DNA from: Saprospiraceae bacterium
Lineage (GTDB): Bacteria > Bacteroidota > Bacteroidia > Chitinophagales > Saprospiraceae
DNA: 37,759 nt
Reading direction: 5' to 3'
Assembly (NCBI GenBank): GCA_013140975.1
Contig: JABFRV010000137.1
Location: forward strand, 1 to 37,759
In this document: in pieces, positions 32,027-37,759 of the stretch
How positions within the stretch are numbered: position 1 is the first letter of the stretch
Layout: each line of letters begins with the position of its first letter
Position numbers and translations under genes: made by a program
Notes under the pieces: model-generated
Told to the model about the DNA's origin: nothing
The model's input: the letters and a program-made list of their open reading frames with translations, nothing else
Databases searched by the model: none

Positions 32027-32722
32027 TTAATCTTTTGTTGTAAAATCTAAAATTAGTTTCGCCAATTTATCCATTGGAATCAATTCTAAAGGATGTTTAA
32101 ATCCTTCAAGAATCCTTAATTTTGCATTCTGCAACAGATCTGAAACATTCTTTGATTCTTCAACTGTTACCATATTATCAAGCTCCCCTACCCCAATTAA
32201 TGTAGGAATTGATATTTGCTTGAGATTGTCATCACTTAATTTGTTCCCATTGCCCAAATCTATCATCATCCTGGATGTCTTATTCATTATTTCTTTCCAA
32301 TCACATGGATAATGTAAGTTCTCCAATTGCTTTGCGAAAGAAGGAACTTTCTCTTCTACCTTGATCGGATCCAACATTCTAATTTCTTTTTCAGCTACTT
32401 CCTTATTCCAATTAAATTTTGTTCCTAACGTTATTATTCGTTCAATAAAATCTGAGTTCTCGCTTGCCAATTTGAGAGCAACATAACCCCCCATACTATA
32501 TCCAAAAATATTTGTCCGTTCCAAGCCAATTTCCTGAATATATTCTAATGTGTTTTTTGCAAACAAATCTATTGAAAATTCTTTATCGCTTAATCTTCCT
32601 CCATGACCTTCAAAATTCAGATCATAAATATTAAATTCATTAGCCAGTAATTCTTTTAAAGACTCAAACTGTTTTTTACAGCCTAAGGCGCCATGAAGCA
32701 ATAATAAATTCTTTTTATTCAT
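32027..32722 (-). CDS. Alpha/beta hydrolase (fold family)
   Basis: Cytoplasmic alpha/beta hydrolase of 231 residues. The oxyanion HGALGC lies in LLLLHGALGCKKQFESL, the nucleophile elbow in TNIFGYSMGGYVALKLASEN (GYSMGG, Ser about 95), the Asp in ISIPTLIGVGELDNMVTVEE and the catalytic His in LEGFKHPLELIPMD. The catalytic triad is complete and a short cap is present. A substrate cannot be named; it resembles MenH/BioH-size carboxylesterases. It stands alone, 303 bases downstream of phoU on the same strand. Confidence 0.9.
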   Translation of the reverse strand: MNKKNLLLLHGALGCKKQFESLKELLANEFNIYDLNFEGHGGRLSDKEFSIDLFAKNTLEYIQEIGLERTNIFGYSMGGYVALKLASENSDFIERIITLGTKFNWNKEVAEKEIRMLDPIKVEEKVPSFAKQLENLHYPCDWKEIMNKTSRMMIDLGNGNKLSDDNLKQISIPTLIGVGELDNMVTVEESKNVSDLLQNAKLRILEGFKHPLELIPMDKLAKLILDFTTKD

Positions 32723-33025
32723 AAAATATAATGCAAGTTAATCATATCGAATAATTCTTTGATCATCTGGCTTAATCAATAATAACACACCAGGGGTTAG
32801 CGTATTGGCGATACCAACGTTATGGCGTTCGTTACTTTTCGTCTTTAACCCAGATTTTTTAATATGATTTCAAAGTGGTCATCCGAAGATGCATAAGTGG
32901 TAGGAACTGGAATGTCAAAAGTCTTTATTAAACTCCCGGTTGAGAACGAAGCTAAACTAAATGGTTCTTATAATTTAGTCTTCTTCCAAAAAAAATTGAA
33001 GCAATTTTTAAATATGCAGTTCTTT
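32723..33025. other. Spacer between phoU and the hydrolase
   Basis: No gene seen. An imperfect palindrome CGTATTGG...CCAACG (32801-32819) is flanked by GTTAGCG (32796-32802) and CGTTATGGCGTTCGTTAC (32818-32835), the best example of the recurrent spacer motif. The GC-rich pst operon ends here. A plus-strand open stretch from 32897 is the antisense of phoU. Confidence 0.4.
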
Positions 33026-33700
33026 CTACTCTTTCTTCTTTTTCTTATGTTTAATGACTTTGGCATCAAGGTAGAAGATGATTTCTTCAGCTATGTTTTT
33101 ACTCTGGTCTCCTATGCGTTCGATCTTTCGAATGATCGACAATACATGAAGAGTATGCTTGCGCTGATCGGGAAAGCGATCAAGGCAATCCATAGCGAGA
33201 TTGCTGGCCTTATCGTTGATGGAATCCAGTACCTTATCTCTTTTAAAAATGGTTCTTGCTAATGCGGTGTTCTCATGTTGATGGGCCTCTTTGAGATCTT
33301 TGACCATCTCAACACTTAAGGACAACATGTGAAGCGCGGACATGTGCTCGAGAATATCGGGATTGAATCCTGTGTCCACGTCGCTGATGAATTCTGCAAT
33401 TCCGCAAGCGATGTCAGCGATTCGCTCCAGATTATTGTTGATTTTAAGTGTCGATAGTACAAACCTCAGATCCGTGGCAACCGGTTGATAGAGAGCAATG
33501 AAGTCTTCACAGGCTTTGTCTATATTGATTTCTATGGCATTGACTCGTTTTTCATGTTCCTGCACTTCGAGAGCGAGATCCTTATCAAATGCGGTGAGAG
33601 ACTGAACGGTCTTATCCAGTTGGCTATTGACAAGTTCCCACATATAGCCGAGTTCGTTTTTGAGTGTGGTGATTTCAGAATCCAGATGAGTCATATTCAA
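33026..33700 (-). CDS. phoU: Phosphate-signalling protein PhoU
   Basis: PhoU of 224 residues, two three-helix bundles with the metal-binding motifs EIEVNIDKACEDFIALYQPV-like (here VNAIEINIDKACEDFIALYQ) and IRKIERIGDQSKNIAEEIIF. Also LRFVLSTLKINNNLERIADI, the first-bundle equivalent. PhoU represses phosphate uptake by acting between PstB and the phosphate sensor kinase when phosphate is plentiful. No kinase/regulator pair is visible in this window. It starts 15 bases after pstB and closes the operon; the C-terminus is very basic (HKKKKKE) and ends in TAG. The second ATG at 33694 is an alternative start. Confidence 0.96.
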   Translation of the reverse strand: MNMTHLDSEITTLKNELGYMWELVNSQLDKTVQSLTAFDKDLALEVQEHEKRVNAIEINIDKACEDFIALYQPVATDLRFVLSTLKINNNLERIADIACGIAEFISDVDTGFNPDILEHMSALHMLSLSVEMVKDLKEAHQHENTALARTIFKRDKVLDSINDKASNLAMDCLDRFPDQRKHTLHVLSIIRKIERIGDQSKNIAEEIIFYLDAKVIKHKKKKKE

Positions 33701-33715
33701 AAATTTTAAATGGTA

Positions 33716-34474
33716 TTATCCAAACCTACCAGTAATGTAACTTTCGGTTTTGGAATTTTTTGGATTGGTAAAGATCATTTTTGTTTCATTAAATTCAATC
33801 AGTTCTCCGTTGAGAAAAAAACCGGTGTAGTCGCTAACACGGGCAGCCTGTTGCATGTTGTGCGTTACGATTAGAATAGTATAATCTTTTTTGAGATCGA
33901 AGATCAGTTCTTCGATTTTGGCAGTCGAGATGGGATCGAGCGCTGAAGCGGGTTCATCCATAAGAATGATATCGGGTTCAACGGCCAATGCTCTAGCAAT
34001 ACAAAGTCTTTGTTGTTGACCACCGGAAAGCTCGAAAGCAGATTTTTTCAACTTGTCCTTGACTTCTTCCCAAAGTGCAGCATTTTTCAAAGATCGTTCG
34101 ACCTGATTGGCTATGAGTTGGCTATCGTTGATACCATTGACACGAAGACCGTATGCCACATTTTCGAAAATACTCTTTGGAAAAGGGTTGGGTTTTTGAA
34201 ATACCATGCCCACCTTTCTGCGGAGATTATCAATTTCTGAACTACGGATCTTGTAAATACTCCGATCGTCGATGAGGATCTCTCCACTGATCTTTACCTT
34301 ATCTATCAGATCGTTCATGCGGTTGAACAATCGAAGAAAAGTTGATTTTCCACAACCCGAAGGTCCGATCAAAGCGGTGACAGATTTTTCAGGAATTTCA
34401 ATGGATACATTTTTCAATGCCTGAAAACTGCTATAGTATAAGTCAACGTTTCTGGTTATAATTTTGGGAACCAT
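33716..34474 (-). CDS. pstB: Phosphate ABC transporter ATP-binding protein
   Basis: ATPase of 252 residues driving phosphate import through PstCA. Walker A is GPSGCGKST (33-41), the Q-loop lies in [17 protein letters not shown], the signature is [15 protein letters not shown], Walker B is [13 protein letters not shown] and the H-loop is [11 protein letters not shown]. These, with the PNPFPKS segment, are specific for PstB. The ATG overlaps the pstA stop by one base (TAATG). Length and all motifs are normal. Confidence 0.98.
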   Translation of the reverse strand: MVPKIITRNVDLYYSSFQALKNVSIEIPEKSVTALIGPSGCGKSTFLRLFNRMNDLIDKVKISGEILIDDRSIYKIRSSEIDNLRRKVGMVFQKPNPFPKSIFENVAYGLRVNGINDSQLIANQVERSLKNAALWEEVKDKLKKSAFELSGGQQQRLCIARALAVEPDIILMDEPASALDPISTAKIEELIFDLKKDYTILIVTHNMQQAARVSDYTGFFLNGELIEFNETKMIFTNPKNSKTESYITGRFG

Positions 34475-35355
34475 TATTTCATTTTTACTTTCCTTGCAAA
34501 ATAATTTCTCAACAGTCCTGCGAGTCCGTTAACCAACAAAACAATCATGACAAGAACCAGCGCAGTGCCATATGCCATTGGTCGGGCTTTGTCAAGATCA
34601 GTACCACTCGTGGATATCACGTAAAGATGGTATGGCAAAGCCATACACTGATCAGTGAGGGATTGTGGTAAACGGGGCAGAAAGTATGCTGCAGCCGTAA
34701 AGAGGATAGGCGCGGTTTCTCCAGAGACTCTTCCGATACTAAGGATCAAACCAGTGATAATATTGGGGAAGGCTATCGGCAATACAACTTTACGAATGGT
34801 GTATAATTTAGATGCACCCAATCCATAGCTTGCATGTCGAAAAGTATTATCAACTGCTTTCAAACTTTCTTCTGTAGTTCTAATGATCAGGGGAAGACTG
34901 AGAAGCGCTAGAGTGAGCGATCCAGCGATTATGGATGCTCCGAAATTCAGGTAATTGACGAACAGAGCCATTCCAAATAATCCAAACACAATTGAAGGAA
35001 TTCCCGATAGATTGTTTGTCATAATTTGTATGATTCTTTTGGCAATTCCATTGCGAGCATATTCATTGACATAAATTCCTGCCAACACTCCGATTGGAAA
35101 AGCAATAATCATACTTCCGATAATCAGATAAAGTGTTCCGATGATTGCGGGAAAAATTCCTCCTGCGTTCATTCCATCTTTTGGATTTTCAGTAAGAAAA
35201 TCCCAACTGATGACTTCAAATCCTTTAGACGTAATGAAATAGAGAATAGTAATTAGAACGAGAATGACTCCAAAAGAAAGAATTCTGGCCGTCCAGAAGA
35301 AGACGATCTGGGTCCATTTTTTTTTCAAGTCTGCATTTTCCGGAAACGTTATCAT
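34474..35355 (-). CDS. pstA: Phosphate ABC transporter permease PstA
   Basis: Inner-membrane permease of 293 residues with six helices ([38 protein letters not shown] on the coupling loop). The ABC-permease EAA-like loop reads [20 protein letters not shown], followed by [20 protein letters not shown], the PstA signature. It pairs with PstC to form the channel. It begins 4 bases after the pstC stop and ends overlapping pstB. The region [20 protein letters not shown] fits PstA well. Normal length. Confidence 0.97.
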   Translation of the reverse strand: MITFPENADLKKKWTQIVFFWTARILSFGVILVLITILYFITSKGFEVISWDFLTENPKDGMNAGGIFPAIIGTLYLIIGSMIIAFPIGVLAGIYVNEYARNGIAKRIIQIMTNNLSGIPSIVFGLFGMALFVNYLNFGASIIAGSLTLALLSLPLIIRTTEESLKAVDNTFRHASYGLGASKLYTIRKVVLPIAFPNIITGLILSIGRVSGETAPILFTAAAYFLPRLPQSLTDQCMALPYHLYVISTSGTDLDKARPMAYGTALVLVMIVLLVNGLAGLLRNYFARKVKMK

Positions 35356-35359
35356 AAGA

Positions 35360-36550
35360 CTATTTTAATTTCCGTTTTCTCGAAATGGAGTCCACGATAT
35401 AATTAGTGATAAAAGTGATTAAAAATAAAATACATCCTAAGGCGAAAAGGGCTTTAAAATGCAATCCACCATAAGGAGCTTCTCCGAGCTCAGCAGCAAT
35501 TGTTGCAGGAATCGTCCGTACCGGATGTGCAAGACCGTGCGGAATTACTGCTGCATTACCGGTTACCATGAGCACAGCCATCGTCTCTCCCATGGCTCTT
35601 CCGATACCGAGTATGACAGCAGCTCCAATTCCAGAAGCTGCATAGGGAATTAATACTCTGACAATAGTCTGCCATTGCGAGGCGCCTAATGCGAGACTCG
35701 CTTGTCTTACATCTGAAGGAATGGTTCTGATAGAATCTTCGGATACTGTGATAATTGTAGGCAAGGCCATGATCGCTAAAACGATGCTTCCTGCCAGTGC
35801 TGATTCACCAACGGGCAATCCAAGTGTTTTCTGAATCCACGGAACAATAACAACCAGTCCAAAAAATCCATACACTACAGATGGTATTCCAGAGAGCAAT
35901 TCGATCAGGGGCTTCAAAATATTACGAATCTTTTGATCGGCAATTTCAGCAAGGTAAATCGCGCCCGCCATACCAAATGGAAGTGCGATGAGAATAGCCA
36001 TCAGACTCACAAGGAGTGTGCCCAGAAATAGGGGCAGCGAACCAAAGAGTCCCGCAGGCTTTGCGGTGGGAAACCATTCTTTGCCACTTAGAAATTCCGT
36101 AAGATCAATTTTATCTGTATGAACCTTATGCAATCCATCTTCTGATGCAATCGCGGCTTTGGGAATCAATATCAAGCTTCCAGGAATGCTGTCGGTTAAT
36201 TTTCTGACACAGCTAGCACCGTTTTCAAAATTTTTTTCCAATTCAGATTCTGAAAAAATGGATTTAAGATCATCAAGCTCATATCTGCGAATGCTGTCTG
36301 TTGATCCACCGAGCTCTGACCATAAGAGGATCTTCTGATCAAAAATGTCTTTGATCTGTGTGGCAGTAACTTTTTGAACGGGATTGGATTTGGATGTATA
36401 TAAAGCGTAGCCTTCTTCGATGGGTTCGGAACCAAGAAAGGAAATTCCTTCCCGGAATAGAAATAGAACTATCAGTAATACGATCAGAGAGGTAAAATAC
36501 CCACTAGCCTTAATGATGGCTTCTATTCCTTTTTCAACAATTCCGGCCAT
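35360..36550 (-). CDS. pstC: Phosphate ABC transporter permease PstC with PstS-like insertion
   Basis: Permease of 396 residues, longer than the usual 300-320. Residues 15-40 form helix one (FTSLIVLLIVLFLFREGISF) and the permease core runs from about 165 (PLFLGTLLVSLMAILIALPF) with LLSGIPSVVYGFFGLVVIVP, the EAA loop ASLALGASQWQTIVRVLIPY and AAVILGIGRAMGETMAVLMV. Between them about 105 periplasmic residues (about 43-148) resemble PstS: TATQIKDIFDQKILLWSELG matches TREQLEGIFTGVIKNWSELG of the adjacent PstS, and SIPGSLILIPKAAIASE matches TKGAIGYIGMAYITPE. The PstS phosphate-contact motif SGT is missing in the insert, so it may not bind phosphate. It starts 9 bases after the pstS stop. Confidence 0.96.
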   Translation of the reverse strand: MAGIVEKGIEAIIKASGYFTSLIVLLIVLFLFREGISFLGSEPIEEGYALYTSKSNPVQKVTATQIKDIFDQKILLWSELGGSTDSIRRYELDDLKSIFSESELEKNFENGASCVRKLTDSIPGSLILIPKAAIASEDGLHKVHTDKIDLTEFLSGKEWFPTAKPAGLFGSLPLFLGTLLVSLMAILIALPFGMAGAIYLAEIADQKIRNILKPLIELLSGIPSVVYGFFGLVVIVPWIQKTLGLPVGESALAGSIVLAIMALPTIITVSEDSIRTIPSDVRQASLALGASQWQTIVRVLIPYAASGIGAAVILGIGRAMGETMAVLMVTGNAAVIPHGLAHPVRTIPATIAAELGEAPYGGLHFKALFALGCILFLITFITNYIVDSISRKRKLK

Positions 36551-36559
36551 CCAAATAAA

Positions 36560-37396
36560 TTATTGAACTGGTAGAAAACCGATTTCCTTCACGATCTTCT
36601 GCCCTTCTGGAGACACGCAAAAATCTAGATAAGCCTTTAGGCTTGCTGACGGATTTTCTTTATAAATATAAAACAGAGGTCGGGAAATGGGATAGCTCTT
36701 GTTCATTGCATTTTCAAAATTGGGTGCAAAGAACTGCTTTCCACCATCATAGGAAACCTGAATTGTTTTAACTTCAGGTGTGATATATGCCATACCAATA
36801 TAACCGATGGCACCTTTGGTTTGACTTACAGATTGAACAATAGCTCCAGTTGCAGGCATGTTCAATACTGTAGCACTATAGTTTTTCTTATCCATTACGT
36901 GTTCTTTAAAAAATTCATACGTGCCAGAACTGTTTTCTCTTGAATAGCAGACAATCTCCATATTATCTCCACCAAGCTCAGACCAATTTTTAATGACACC
37001 AGTAAAAATTCCTTCCAGTTGCTCTCTGGTAAGTTTTTCGACCTTGTTTTCTTTGTGAACAATCACTGCCAAAGCATCTACTCCGATGATGGCTGATTGG
37101 TGATTGATTCCTTTGGTTTTCAATTTTAAAACTTCTTCAGATTTCAGATCTCGGGAAGACATTGCGATATCCGTGTTGCCGTCCATAAGTGCAGTAATTC
37201 CGGTACCACTTCCACCGCCAACTACTGTTATAGAAGCACCGGCTGATGCCTTCATAAATTGCTCAGCAGTCTTTTGAGCTATGGGTAAAACTGTGTCGCT
37301 ACCTTTGATGGTCAAAGATTTGTTTTCTTTAGACGGACCGCCACAGGATACCAGGATTATGATGCAGAAAAAAGAAAGAGTTACAAATGATTTCAT
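36560..37396 (-). CDS. pstS: Phosphate-binding lipoprotein PstS
   Basis: Substrate-binding lipoprotein of 278 residues. Start chosen at 37396 (MKSFVTLSFFCIIILVSCGG, lipobox LVSC, Cys 18); an open frame runs 75 codons further upstream but has no signal and crosses the promoter. Phosphate contacts are SDTVLP near 33, VVGGGSGTGI (58-67), SRENSSGTYEFF (152-163), and MPATGAIVQSVSQTKGAIGY. It captures phosphate and delivers it to PstC/PstA. It is the first gene of the operon. The Cys-anchored form is expected in the periplasm or the outer face of the inner membrane. Confidence 0.96.
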   Translation of the reverse strand: MKSFVTLSFFCIIILVSCGGPSKENKSLTIKGSDTVLPIAQKTAEQFMKASAGASITVVGGGSGTGITALMDGNTDIAMSSRDLKSEEVLKLKTKGINHQSAIIGVDALAVIVHKENKVEKLTREQLEGIFTGVIKNWSELGGDNMEIVCYSRENSSGTYEFFKEHVMDKKNYSATVLNMPATGAIVQSVSQTKGAIGYIGMAYITPEVKTIQVSYDGGKQFFAPNFENAMNKSYPISRPLFYIYKENPSASLKAYLDFCVSPEGQKIVKEIGFLPVQ

Positions 37397-37430
37397 ATGA
37401 TTTATTTCAATTTTGATTGATTTTAGACAC

Positions 37431-37460
37431 CAAAATAATCGGTGACTATTGTCCCTCAAA
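37431..37460 (-). promoter_or_regulatory. Promoter of the pst operon
   Basis: The minus strand reads TTTG (37457-37460), 18 bases, TTATTTTG (37431-37438). The spacing is right for the Bacteroidota consensus; the -7 box differs from TAnnTTTG by one base. It ends 35 bases before the pstS ATG. A Pho-type operator cannot be identified. Confidence 0.45.
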
Positions 37461-37759
37461 AGTACAAGTTCGCTTACTGGCATGAGGGTTTCCAATATTA
37501 CCAAATTATTAATTCTATCTAAAATCAAATGAAGCGTTAATGCTTTGGAGAGGCAAAAAGTCAGCGAACTGCAGTCATAGAAAGATCTTGGATACAAATT
37601 GTATGTTCTTCCACCAATCACGACAGTTACAAGTTTTCTACAGATAACTTATTTACTCTTAAAACTTAATGTGCACAGCAAATACATCAACAATTTATTA
37701 TCTAGATAGAACTGATTCTATTCTGTTGGATTCTCGAAGAAAATAAGTCAATCCGTAAT
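37461..37759. other. Region upstream of the pst operon, to window edge
   Basis: No gene or structure supported. An in-frame upstream extension of pstS to 37621 is noncoding by composition and lacks a signal. Confidence 0.4.

Noticed and set aside
32897-33262. Plus-strand open frame opposite phoU
   Set aside because: It is the antisense shadow of phoU with no start context.
37397-37621. N-terminal extension of pstS
   Set aside because: It would place 75 non-signal residues before a perfect lipoprotein signal and crosses the likely promoter.
1-37759. CRISPR array, rRNA, insertion sequence or integrase
   Set aside because: No regular direct repeats, rRNA sequence, transposase or recombinase motif could be seen.

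Overview
The window looks like a low-GC Bacteroidota chromosome, probably of the Saprospirales/Chitinophagales type. I infer this from four secreted proteins ending in Por-secretion (T9SS) sorting domains, a LytTR regulator beside a propeller sensor kinase, a DUF1800/DUF1501 pair, Bacteroidota-style promoters (TTTG and TAnnTTTG boxes), and the pstSCAB-phoU layout. Nearly all genes lie on the minus strand. The exceptions are the LytTR regulator at the left edge and an HxlR-family regulator at 5.6 kb.

Layout. (1) 1-3.8 kb: a LytTR response regulator, cut by the left edge, tail to tail with a 1020-residue sensor kinase. (2) 4-24.7 kb: a long run of small, mostly single-gene units with wide spacers. 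It holds two VOC proteins, a DHCW-type cupin, an HxlR regulator, a flavodoxin-fold reductase, a VIT-domain T9SS protein, DUF3667, GNAT, lipoproteins, a porin, an F420-type NADP-binding protein, an ankyrin protein, a zinc-free MDR reductase, a DUF6265-YCII fusion, a Cys-rich outer-membrane pair, ChaN, and a thioredoxin-like/DUF2024 pair. (3) 24.9-31.4 kb: a small beta-barrel protein, a GH10 xylanase, a secreted alpha/beta hydrolase and the DUF1800-DUF1501 operon. (4) 31.7-32.7 kb: a broken small membrane gene and an alpha/beta hydrolase. (5) 33-37.4 kb: a complete, tightly packed pstS-pstC-pstA-pstB-phoU operon for high-affinity phosphate uptake, visibly richer in GC than the rest.

The main discoveries come from reading through stop codons. 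At least six minus-strand genes in the accessory part are broken: GNAT (TAA at 11412), DUF6265-YCII (TAA at 18044), a secreted protein (TAA at 20665), an ELW-like T9SS protein (lost start and frameshift near 22140), a propeller remnant (TAG at 26684 and a frameshift near 26575) and a 61-residue membrane protein (TAG at 31826). In each case clearly protein-like sequence continues beyond the break. The same stop codons end intact genes here, so decay (or assembly error) is more likely than recoding. The region also resembles an eroded gene-cassette array: one orientation, cassette-type families, and recurrent CTAGCG/CGTTAT spacer motifs. No integrase is visible.

A second notable point is PstC. 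It carries an extra periplasmic domain of about 105 residues, between its first membrane helix and the permease core, that resembles half of the neighbouring PstS phosphate-binding protein.

I found no rRNA, tRNA, CRISPR array, insertion sequence or replication origin.
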